From: Gluconobacter cadivus
GTDB lineage: Bacteria; Pseudomonadota; Alphaproteobacteria; Acetobacterales; Acetobacteraceae
Assembly (NCBI RefSeq): GCF_015244745.1
Contig: NZ_JABCQI010000008.1
Location: forward strand, 62,001-126,000
Length of the DNA: 64,000 nt
Reading direction: 5' to 3'
Part shown: in pieces, positions 41,241-47,617 of the stretch
Layout: each line of letters begins with the position of its first letter
Numbering within the stretch: the first letter of the stretch is position 1
The notes under the pieces: model-generated
Told to the model about the DNA's origin: nothing
Databases searched by the model: none
Seen by the model: only the letters and a program-made list of their open reading frames with translations
Translations under genes and position numbers: made by a program

Positions 41241-41470
41241 AGCGCCAGCTCCTGGGCATCGCCCCAGTCGAGCGTGACGCGACCGCCTTCGATGGGGCGC
41301 GCGATGGCGACGATCTTGCATCCCTTGCGGACAGGGACGGAGACGCGCTTCTGCCGACACCATGCGGAGGCAGCCATATGGGCATGCCAAAGCGTGCTGT
41401 ACCGGGCAGCAATCTGTCCTCGGCCATCACAGATCGAGAATGGCTTGTTGCTGCGACGCTTGCCGGCCAT
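41237..41470 (-). CDS. Small phage protein (77 residues)
   Basis: From MAGKRRSNKPFSICDGRGQI; overlaps both neighbours (TGATG upstream, ATGA downstream). Basic N-terminus, then a mix of charged and hydrophobic residues ending LDWGDAQELAL. Not recognised. Confidence 0.6.
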   Translation of the reverse strand: MAGKRRSNKPFSICDGRGQIAARYSTLWHAHMAASAWCRQKRVSVPVRKGCKIVAIARPIEGGRVTLDWGDAQELAL

Positions 41471-41895
41471 CACAAGCCCTCCCGCGGCGCGGCGTAAGCC
41501 AGCACTCTCAGATTGCGGACAGCCTTGTCGCACCACGTCCGCAGACGCGCTCTTTCGTGAGAGGACTGACGTGCCACGGGAGGCGTGCTCTGAACGGCAT
41601 GGGCGGGGACGGGTGGAATGCCCGGGACAGGATCCGGAAGCCGGTTCGCATAAAGAAGCAGTATGAGCTGCTCTTCCAGACTGTCGGCTGACTCGCTCCA
41701 TGTTTTCGCCATGACAGTGAACCGTTCAGTTCGCGGCTCAATGGAGCCGTAGTCATTGGCCAACATGTGGCACCAGTCCATGCGCGTCCGAAGGTCGCGG
41801 GCCTGCTCACGGATGTCCGGATGATATCCGCGCAGGAAGCCGTCGAAGCTTTCCTGCGTGTGTCCACCAACGGCGGGATGAGGCTTGCGGATCAT
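41470..41895 (-). CDS. Phage protein (141 residues)
   Basis: Starts MIRKPHPAVGGHTQESFDGF. Helical and charged (DIREQARDLRTRMDWCHML, TWSESADSLEEQLILLLYANR). Start overlaps the preceding stop (ATGA). No known motif found. Confidence 0.6.
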   Translation of the reverse strand: MIRKPHPAVGGHTQESFDGFLRGYHPDIREQARDLRTRMDWCHMLANDYGSIEPRTERFTVMAKTWSESADSLEEQLILLLYANRLPDPVPGIPPVPAHAVQSTPPVARQSSHERARLRTWCDKAVRNLRVLAYAAPREGL

Positions 41896-42182
41896 GCCGC
41901 ACCTCGATCATGCGCGATCTGGCGTGACGGGGCGCGGCAGCGCCATCTGTCGGCGAGATCGCGGAACAGGACGGCGAGGGGATTACCTGCGGGCTGCACG
42001 TCGCAGAACCGCGCCGCTTCGTCATATCTGTCCGCCTGGGCGAGGAACGCCTCGGTCGGCAGCGCCGCTATACGGGCAAGGCTGCGACTGCGGTGATAGC
42101 TACGGAAGATCTTCGGGAAAAAGCACTGGACCGTGTCCAGGGCGGACCGCAAGTGATGTCCGCGGGTCGACTGAAACGACAT
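41892..42182 (-). CDS. First gene of the leftward phage operon (96 residues)
   Basis: Starts MSFQSTRGHHLRSALDTVQC with a GGAGAGG ribosome binding site five bases upstream. A basic helical stretch, FRSYHRSRSLARIAALPTEAF, recalls DUF1127-type small proteins but I would not assign it. Preceded by a promoter and two operators, so it should be silent in a lysogen. Confidence 0.65.
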   Translation of the reverse strand: MSFQSTRGHHLRSALDTVQCFFPKIFRSYHRSRSLARIAALPTEAFLAQADRYDEAARFCDVQPAGNPLAVLFRDLADRWRCRAPSRQIAHDRGAA

Positions 42183-42215
42183 GAAACCTCTCCATCGCGG
42201 GTGGCGATGGGAAGA

Positions 42216-42244
42216 ATGTGCATTTCGTGCACATTATCTGTCAA
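42216..42244 (-). promoter_or_regulatory. Promoter of the leftward operon
   Basis: On the minus strand TTGACA (42244-42239) is followed after 17 bases by GCACAT, the same -35 and spacer as at the cro promoter; with an 18-base spacer the -10 is CACATT. It lies between and partly within two repressor palindromes. Confidence 0.55.
42217..42233. promoter_or_regulatory. Operator OL1
   Basis: Perfect palindrome TGTGCA-TTTCG-TGCACA. It covers the -10 area of the leftward promoter, where binding would block transcription. Confidence 0.7.
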
Positions 42245-42251
42245 CCTAAAT

Positions 42252-42268
42252 TGTGCACATCATGCACA
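42252..42268. promoter_or_regulatory. Operator OL2
   Basis: Perfect palindrome TGTGCA-CATCA-TGCACA, just upstream of the leftward -35. Centre-to-centre distance to OL1 is 35 bases, suitable for cooperative binding of two repressor dimers. Confidence 0.7.
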
Positions 42269-42275
42269 TATAAAT

Positions 42276-42596
42276 TTATGAACTGAGCTTCTTCCCGATT
42301 TCGAGCCAGTGTCTAAGCGTCTCAGGACTCATGTTCCGGACTATTTCATATGTTTCATGCAGGACTCGGACGGAGGCTGCGTCAGGTGGCGCGACAAGGA
42401 GTTCAGCTGGAGAAACCTCGAAAATCCGGGCCAAATGCTCGAATTGGTCGGACGTAAGTGGCACTTCTCCACGCTCCCATCGGCCTACAGTTGTATGCGC
42501 GACATCCATTTTGTTCCCTAATTGTTCTTGTGACAACCCTACTTGTTTGCGCCATGCGCGTAGGTGGGACTGAAGGGAGAGGTTCATCTTAGGCAT
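42276..42596 (-). CDS. CI-like phage repressor, short form
   Basis: 106 residues. The XRE helix-turn-helix (SHLRAWRKQVGLSQEQLGNK, then MDVAHTTVGRWERGEVPL) fills the N-terminal two thirds; the remaining ~35 residues are helical (MSPETLRHWLEIGKKL). It lacks the LexA-like peptidase domain, so RecA-triggered self-cleavage is not expected. The gene sits between two operator pairs, which makes it the best candidate for the lysogeny repressor. Start could also be the ATG three codons in. Confidence 0.8.
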   Translation of the reverse strand: MPKMNLSLQSHLRAWRKQVGLSQEQLGNKMDVAHTTVGRWERGEVPLTSDQFEHLARIFEVSPAELLVAPPDAASVRVLHETYEIVRNMSPETLRHWLEIGKKLSS

Positions 42597-42647
42597 ATCA
42601 CAGTCTCACGCTCCTTTCAGGGAGATGCCACGCCGCCCCACGCACAA

Positions 42648-42664
42648 TGTGCTTGACATGCACA
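42648..42664. promoter_or_regulatory. Operator OR1
   Basis: TGTGCT-TGACA-TGCACA, one mismatch from the palindrome. It contains the TTGACA -35 of the rightward promoter. Confidence 0.65.
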
Positions 42665-42681
42665 GTGCATGGGGTGCACAT
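42653..42681 (+). promoter_or_regulatory. Rightward (cro) promoter
   Basis: TTGACA, 17 bases, GCACAT, with alternatives CACATA or ACATAA one or two bases later. The -35 and -10 both lie inside operator sequence. The transcript would start just before or at the cro ATG. Confidence 0.5.
42664..42680. promoter_or_regulatory. Operator OR2
   Basis: AGTGCA-TGGGG-TGCACA, one mismatch from the palindrome; shares its first base with OR1 and covers the -10 area of the rightward promoter. Confidence 0.65.
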
Positions 42682-42688
42682 AACTTGC

Positions 42689-42907
42689 ATGAAGCTCGAA
42701 GCATGGATGATGGCGAACGGAGAAAACCAAATGTCGCTGGCGCGGCGTTTGGGGGTGTCCCATACGACTGTGTCGCGGTGGATTTCAAAACAAACTATCC
42801 CGTCTCCGCGTATGCTGAGCGCAATACACACGGCAACGTCTGGACAGGTCACGGCGAGTGATCTCATCCATGGTGCCGCTGGCGTAGAGCAGGGGCGTGC
42901 AGCGTGA
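42689..42907 (+). CDS. Cro-like HTH regulator
   Basis: 72 residues from MKLEAWMMANGENQMSLARR; the helix-turn-helix is MSLARRLGVSHTTVSRWISK. Divergent from the CI-like gene, the classical immunity layout. No good ribosome binding site precedes the ATG and the promoter is very close, so the message may be leaderless; ATG 42707 is an alternative start. Confidence 0.75.
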   Translation: MKLEAWMMANGENQMSLARRLGVSHTTVSRWISKQTIPSPRMLSAIHTATSGQVTASDLIHGAAGVEQGRAA

Positions 42908-42921
42908 AGCGGCCAATGAGC

Positions 42922-43425
42922 TCAATCAGTAGGCTGTCCCTTATCACGATCAATAAAATGAACGATCCTATTGTCGTCTTCGATCTCATCGGGCGGAAAG
43001 CGTTCCACGCGCCACGCATGATAATCAGCCAAGGTGAAACCAGTAATACCATAGTGACGCTTTCGGCTTCTCATTTCCTTCTCAGCATTCTTGATTTTAG
43101 AAGAAGTGAGAAATTCATGCGGAAGACTGGTTACGACTTCTCCGGTGTCCAAATTCCAAATCTCGATAATGAGATCAGTATCAAGGCCAAGCCGTACCGG
43201 GGCATCGAGATGTTTGATGCGAAGTCTCGTTACCGTAGCCGGGGCATCATCCGGGACTATGAAGCTTCCTCCTTCGACCTCAGCTTGCAGGTCGAGAGGA
43301 TCGCCCGTGAAGCGTCGGACGCGAAGAGCGTAGCGCTTCAGAGTAGAGAAAATCTCAAAGCCAAACTGTGGATAAAATTCCCGATTTTCTGGGGAAAGGG
43401 AAATGATGATGCGCGGCTCGTTCAT
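42922..43425 (-). CDS. Uncharacterised protein (167 residues)
   Basis: From MNEPRIIISLSPENREFYPQ. Residue pattern is protein-like: alternating beta-type segments (RYALRVRRFTGDPLDL, TDLIIEIWNLDTGEVVTSLP) and a charged C-terminus. It opposes the early rightward genes, so it may be a lysogen-expressed (moron-type) gene. The opposite-strand frame (42904-43431) is less convincing. Confidence 0.5.
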   Translation of the reverse strand: MNEPRIIISLSPENREFYPQFGFEIFSTLKRYALRVRRFTGDPLDLQAEVEGGSFIVPDDAPATVTRLRIKHLDAPVRLGLDTDLIIEIWNLDTGEVVTSLPHEFLTSSKIKNAEKEMRSRKRHYGITGFTLADYHAWRVERFPPDEIEDDNRIVHFIDRDKGQPTD

Positions 43426-43822
43426 GCGTAAATTCCTGAAATTCTCTCCGGGTAGAGGGGCTAACGGCAAACGTTCGGAGCAAAAGAAAACGGCGGAAGG
43501 CGGCTCCGAATGCTGGTTCGAAGCAATGGCTAAGCGCCGCGAGGAAATGAAGCGGTTCATGGCGCTTGGTGTAGTCGGGGCGGCTGATGAACGGGCGGAA
43601 CTGCTTCGCGCGCTGAACCATGCACGTCGTGCGATCGATGCCTGTGCGCCGTATGCCGAGACCGTTGAGGCGATGAGTGCTCCTGAGTTTCGGGAGCAGA
43701 TCAATCGCCTCATGCAGCATCTCAGCGGCGTCACGATGAGGCGCCCGGATGATCGCGCGAGTGAATGGACTATCGAGCGTGGGTATCCGCGTTTGGTCCA
43801 GTCTCCTAGTGAGTCTTGTTAA
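43424..43822 (+). CDS. Small early phage protein (132 residues)
   Basis: MRKFLKFSPGRGANGKRSEQ start overlaps the start codon of the opposing gene; ATG 43526 is an alternative. The body is helical (DERAELLRALNHARRAIDAC, APEFREQINRLMQHLSG). Not recognised. Confidence 0.45.
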   Translation: MRKFLKFSPGRGANGKRSEQKKTAEGGSECWFEAMAKRREEMKRFMALGVVGAADERAELLRALNHARRAIDACAPYAETVEAMSAPEFREQINRLMQHLSGVTMRRPDDRASEWTIERGYPRLVQSPSESC

Positions 43823-44051
43823 GGCGCACACAGGCCATGTTAACGTCGCCAGCCAATCGCTTTAGTTCGGCAGCAATGCTTTCACGGGTGGGTTCGCCTA
43901 TTCCGCTTCCCTCGACGGGTAGAAAGAAGGTGAGTTCGTGCCCATCGCGTCCTTCTTTGGTCGTAGGAAGGTACAGTCGAACTTTCAGTCTCCCATCTTC
44001 CTGTAGCTTTACGCTGCGGATAACGGGCAGGCCTGCATATTGGTCGGACAT
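43806..44051 (-). CDS. Small uncharacterised protein (81 residues)
   Basis: From MSDQYAGLPVIRSVKLQEDG; balanced beta/alpha pattern with KVRLYLPTTKEGRDGHELTF. Opposes the rightward genes on both sides and overlaps the preceding one by 17 bases at the 3' end. A second minus-strand frame with a strong ribosome binding site (ATG 44190) overlaps it. Confidence 0.45.
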   Translation of the reverse strand: MSDQYAGLPVIRSVKLQEDGRLKVRLYLPTTKEGRDGHELTFFLPVEGSGIGEPTRESIAAELKRLAGDVNMACVRLNKTH

Positions 44052-44095
44052 CAGAGTCTCCATAGGTTTGGTTGATATCTTCCATGGTGATCCGA

Positions 44096-44125
44096 AATGG
44101 CCGGGGTGTCGAATCCCCGGCCATT
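44096..44125. repeat. Perfect 11-bp stem-loop
   Basis: AATGGCCGGGG and its exact complement enclose an eight-base loop. It lies in the 209-base gap between the leftward small gene (start 44051) and the rightward gene at 44261. No T run on either side, so not a plain intrinsic terminator. Confidence 0.55.
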
Positions 44126-44260
44126 ACTGGAAAATTCGCAATCCTGAACCGGGCTTCACTATATCCCGCGTAAAGGCTGCTCTTCGTCATTTGGTCTCCT
44201 TCTTCCTGTCAACTGTTCCGGCTCTCAACACCCGGAACAATGACAGGAAGGACGCCCAAG

Positions 44261-44590
44261 ATGTTGGGTATTTCACCCAAGCGCGCGGGTATTTCACCCA
44301 AGGCCCGGTTCATCGCCATGTCTGATGCACTGACCGAACGCTTCCAGGACATGGTGAATGAGGAGGTTCGCGATCGGCGCGGCCTCGGGCTGAAGGGCGC
44401 ATTCCGTGAGGTTGCGCGTCTGTTCGGCCTGACGGAGCGCCGCGTTCGCGCCTGCTGGCACCATGAGATCCGTTCGGTCACGGCTGGCGAATGGGAAGCC
44501 GTTCGCGAGGCCCGCATCCAGACACTTCAGGCGCGGCAGCTCCGGCTCCAGCAGCAGTTGGACAGCCTCAATGACAGGGGCGCCGCATGA
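44261..44590 (+). CDS. Phage DNA-binding protein (109 residues)
   Basis: ATG at 44261 is preceded by GGAAGGA. Starts MLGISPKRAGISPKARFIAM, where a DNA repeat encodes GISPK twice. The body has a helix-turn-helix-like region (GAFREVARLFGLTERRVRAC) and a C-terminal coiled coil (RQLRLQQQLDSLND). A start at MSDALTERF (44318) is possible. Confidence 0.6.
   Translation: MLGISPKRAGISPKARFIAMSDALTERFQDMVNEEVRDRRGLGLKGAFREVARLFGLTERRVRACWHHEIRSVTAGEWEAVREARIQTLQARQLRLQQQLDSLNDRGAA
44266..44301. repeat. Two direct copies of GGGTATTTCACCCAA
   Basis: Copies at 44266-44280 and 44287-44301, repeating every 21 bases; each also has GGGT/ACCC dyad arms. They fall in the 5' end of the gene at 44261. Two-turn spacing suits a dimeric binding site. 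Confidence 0.4.
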
Positions 44591-44778
44591 CAGTTCTCGT
44601 TTTTCTGTTCGGTCCCATTGCTGAAAACTGGCTGATTTATGCGCGCTTCAGGGCGCGCGGTGTCGTCATTTTCATTGTGCAGTGGTGGATCGGACGGGAG
44701 ATCCAATCAATCCAGCGTCGAGACAGGCGCATCCGCAAAGTGATGCGTCTCCTCGAAGGCTGGATCCAGACCCTCTGA
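44587..44778 (+). CDS. Small membrane-type phage protein
   Basis: 63 residues, MTVLVFLFGPIAENWLIYAR start with hydrophobic stretches and a basic C-terminal helix (RRDRRIRKVMRLLEGW). Overlaps the previous gene in an ATGA. Too early for a holin; function unknown. Confidence 0.55.
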   Translation: MTVLVFLFGPIAENWLIYARFRARGVVIFIVQWWIGREIQSIQRRDRRIRKVMRLLEGWIQTL

Positions 44779-44782
44779 GGAA

Positions 44783-45025
44783 ATGATGGCCCGACCCTCC
44801 CATGATTACACTCGTCTCGAACCTATGGTGCGTCGCCTTCATGCGGACGGCCATGGTGTGCAGCGCATCGCGCGCCAGGCGGGGATCTCCGTTGGCAGCG
44901 CTCACGGCCTGATTGGCCGTCTGGGGCTGACGCGACCGGTCGTCGCGACCTCGGCGCGGCGGCGTCCAGTTCGTCGGCCGATGCCTGTTGGAATGGGTCT
45001 CGTGCTGGGAGGCGTCAATGCTTGA
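44783..45025 (+). CDS. Small HTH protein (80 residues)
   Basis: Helix-turn-helix of the resolvase/GcrA-like kind: MVRRLHADGHGVQRIARQAG followed by ISVGSAHGLIGRLGL, then a basic Arg/Pro tail. GAGG just upstream. Overlaps the next gene. Confidence 0.6.
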   Translation: MMARPSHDYTRLEPMVRRLHADGHGVQRIARQAGISVGSAHGLIGRLGLTRPVVATSARRRPVRRPMPVGMGLVLGGVNA

Positions 45026-45296
45026 TCGCGTAGGCATGACCGAGGCTGTGGCAGAAGGCTTAATCCAAGGCGAGTGCGCGCCGCCTGTTGAGGGTTCGCG
45101 CCATGAGAAATGGCCGGTCGGAGGGAAGGGAGCTTACGTTCGGTTCCCCGAACCTCTCGATGCCAAAGCGATCCGCGAGAGTGCGCGCATCAGGCCCGAT
45201 CTGCACAATCAGGTGCGGCGCTTCTCGTCCGGCATGACGCTCGTCGAGGGTGGGCGCATGAAGATGCCGGCGCAGTGGGGTTCAGGGCGTGGCTGA
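45018..45296 (+). CDS. Uncharacterised phage protein (92 residues)
   Basis: From MLDRVGMTEAVAEGLIQGEC. Contains AYVRFPEPLDAKAIRESARIR; no known motif. Overlaps both neighbours by eight bases. Confidence 0.5.
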   Translation: MLDRVGMTEAVAEGLIQGECAPPVEGSRHEKWPVGGKGAYVRFPEPLDAKAIRESARIRPDLHNQVRRFSSGMTLVEGGRMKMPAQWGSGRG

Positions 45297-45738
45297 CATT
45301 CTGGATTTCATTGGATTTTGTGCGGAACTGGAAACAGACGTCAGCGCGGCTGGAAATCAGGTTCGATATGCCGAGCAGATCGGCATGTCGCATACGACGG
45401 TTTCGCAGATCCTGAACGGCAGACGGCTCCCGTCGGCTGCTTTCTTGGATGCAGCTGGTTTTGATTGCTTTCCGCGCTATCGCGCGGTCGGCGGCGGGAA
45501 AGATGCTTCGCTGATCAATAACTTCCAGTTTTTTACAAAAGTGGAAACACGCATTCGCACTGTGGGCTCGTTGCGCGGCTTTTGTCGGGTGAACGGCCTC
45601 AACGCTTCGAGCGTCTCCAAATTCCTCAATGATGAAGCCAAGGCGACGGACGATCTGCTCCGCGTCATGGGCTATGTGCGGCTGACCTGCTACCGGCGTC
45701 GCCCCACGAAACCGGCCGGGGAGGCCGTCGCGGCATGA
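45289..45738 (+). CDS. Protein with two tandem HTH-like units
   Basis: 149 residues. Unit one: NQVRYAEQIGMSHTTVSQIL then NGRRLPSAAFLDAAGFDCF. Unit two: SLRGFCRVNGLNASSVSKFL then NDEAKATDDLLRVMGYVRL. The two align over about 35 residues, suggesting an internal duplication. Its stop overlaps the dnaB-like ATG, so a replication-linked DNA-binding role is likely. Confidence 0.6.
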   Translation: MADILDFIGFCAELETDVSAAGNQVRYAEQIGMSHTTVSQILNGRRLPSAAFLDAAGFDCFPRYRAVGGGKDASLINNFQFFTKVETRIRTVGSLRGFCRVNGLNASSVSKFLNDEAKATDDLLRVMGYVRLTCYRRRPTKPAGEAVAA

Positions 45739-47285
45739 GTATTCATAAACCCGTTGATCCCGGCCTGTTCGGTGGCGCTTTGCGGTCGGTGCCGCAGAAC
45801 CTTGGGTGTGAGCATGGTTTGCTGGGTTCGGTTCTGGTCGACTCAAAGAAGACACTGGAAGCCGTGGAAGAGATCCTGCGGCCTGAACATTTCTCGGATC
45901 CGGTGAACGCCCAGATCTATGAGAAGGCTCTCCTCATGTACAATGAGGCGCGCAAGGTCGATATCCTGACGATTATCCGGCATTTCGAGCATCCGGATGA
46001 ACTGATCTGGGGCAAACTGAACCCCCGGGAATATCTCGCCAAGCTGATGAATGCCTATGTCAGCCCGCTGGTCGCACTGGATTATGCCCGTGAGATCCGC
46101 GACGCTGCGATGCGTCGTGAGTTAATGACGCTGTGTCAGCAGACATCAGATCTGTGCAGTCGGCCGGAAGATCAGCGCGCTGAAGATATTGTCGAAGGGC
46201 ATGAATCAGCACTGCTGCACATTGCCATGGGCATGTCTGACAGTCAGCCGAACGTCACGTTCCATGAGGCTCTGTGCAATGCCCTGATCTCGGCCCGTGA
46301 GGCGGTCGAGCGCGGCTCGGCGCTGGCCGGTCTGTCCTGGGGATATCGGTCGCTGGATCGGCTGACCAATGGTCTGGTCGGCGGGAATATGTATGTGATC
46401 GGGGCACGTCCAGCGATGGGCAAGACGTCGATCGGCCTCGGGATCGCATTGCGCGTCGCATCAGCTGGTCTGCGGTGCCTGTTCTGGTCAGGTGAAATGA
46501 CGGCCGAACAGGTCGGCGCGCGTGGTGGCGCCGCCAAATCCAGCCTGAACCTACGTTCTGTTTTTTCGGGTCGCCGTTGGGACGTGCCGGAAGAAGCCGC
46601 AACCGGTCAGCAGCCAGAGCTGGAAGGCTGGCAATGGAATGCGCTTCAGGGTGCCTGTGACGAAGCGCAGAAGCTGCCACTGGAAATCGATACCCGTGGT
46701 GGACTGACGGTCGCGCAGCTCCGCTCCCGCGCGCGTCGTATGAAGCGCTCGAAGCGTGGGTTGAACGCAATCGTTCTGGATTACGTCCAGCTGATGCGCG
46801 GCTCGCCGCGCGTCCGTGGTCGCATGCGCTATGAGGAAATGACGGAAATCAGCAATGAGCTGAAGATCCTGGCCAAGGAGCTGGATGTTCCCATCATCGT
46901 CCTCGCCCAGCTGAACCGTGAATCGGAAAAGCGGGAGAACAAGCGTCCGGCCATGTCCGATCTGCGAGACACCGGCGCACTGGAACAGGATGCAGACGTC
47001 ATCGCCCTGATCCATCGCGAACATTACTACATCCAAAAAGAGGCATCGTCGGGTGGTCTCGTCAAACGCGACAAGGAAACCCACGACGCCTTCAATGTGC
47101 GCTGTCAAGAGTTTCAGGAGCGCCTCGATGCCGCGCGCGGAAAAGGGGATGTGTTCGTCGTGAAGAACCGGCACGGACCTGAAGGCCGCTGCCGGATGCT
47201 GTTCGACAATGAGACGACATGGTTCCGCGATGCGGGCGAGGACATGCGCAGCCCGGCATGGGGTGCGGGTCTGGAGTTCGCCTGA
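45735..47285 (+). CDS. dnaB: Replicative DNA helicase, DnaB family
   Basis: 516 residues. DnaB N-terminal domain (CEHGLLGSVLVDSKKTLEAV, about 25-130), linker, and RecA-like motor with Walker A GARPAMGKTS, Walker B NAIVLDYVQLM and PIIVLAQLNRESEKR followed by SDLRDTGALEQDADVIALIHRE. Unwinds DNA at the phage fork. Stop overlaps the next ATG by one base. Confidence 0.92.
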   Translation: MSIHKPVDPGLFGGALRSVPQNLGCEHGLLGSVLVDSKKTLEAVEEILRPEHFSDPVNAQIYEKALLMYNEARKVDILTIIRHFEHPDELIWGKLNPREYLAKLMNAYVSPLVALDYAREIRDAAMRRELMTLCQQTSDLCSRPEDQRAEDIVEGHESALLHIAMGMSDSQPNVTFHEALCNALISAREAVERGSALAGLSWGYRSLDRLTNGLVGGNMYVIGARPAMGKTSIGLGIALRVASAGLRCLFWSGEMTAEQVGARGGAAKSSLNLRSVFSGRRWDVPEEAATGQQPELEGWQWNALQGACDEAQKLPLEIDTRGGLTVAQLRSRARRMKRSKRGLNAIVLDYVQLMRGSPRVRGRMRYEEMTEISNELKILAKELDVPIIVLAQLNRESEKRENKRPAMSDLRDTGALEQDADVIALIHREHYYIQKEASSGGLVKRDKETHDAFNVRCQEFQERLDAARGKGDVFVVKNRHGPEGRCRMLFDNETTWFRDAGEDMRSPAWGAGLEFA

Positions 47286-47566
47286 TGTCGCGCCGCGAGC
47301 GTCCGGGAAAGCACGCGCGGGCCGTCATGTCCGATCGACGCTGGCAGCCCCTGTCGCTCGCGGCGCGCGCCATCTGGCTGGGCCTGACGGATGTCGGGGA
47401 CGTCGTGCCAAGCATCCGCGCGCCTGGTCGCACCGGTGCCACGTCAGACGACATCGCCCGCTATCTGGCGGCGGATGCCGGTGCGGTTCGCGATGCTCTG
47501 CCCTCACTCGTCCAGTGTGGCGTGCTTGAGCCGGTCGGATCCGGATACCGGCTCGCATCCTATTAG
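47285..47566 (+). CDS. Small winged-helix-like replication accessory protein
   Basis: 93 residues from MSRRERPGKHARAVMSDRRW. LSLAARAIWLGLTDVGD and SDDIARYLAADAGAVRDALP then LVQCGVLEP look like a winged helix of phage replisome organisers. Coupled to dnaB. Followed by a short CCCGCC/GGCGGG hairpin (47585-47601). Confidence 0.55.
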   Translation: MSRRERPGKHARAVMSDRRWQPLSLAARAIWLGLTDVGDVVPSIRAPGRTGATSDDIARYLAADAGAVRDALPSLVQCGVLEPVGSGYRLASY

Positions 47567-47617
47567 GTTTTCTAGGTTTTCAATCCCGCCACGCTGGCGG
47601 GTGCAGGAGTTTCTGAC

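Noticed and set aside
42904-43431. Plus-strand frame overlapping the Cro-like stop at GTGA
   Set aside because: The coupling is tempting, but the opposite strand (42922-43425) reads as a better protein and the plus frame lacks recognisable structure; not fully settled.
44587-44778. Holin for phage lysis
   Set aside because: Hydrophobic and small, but located in the early region with no endolysin nearby and with a strongly basic tail.
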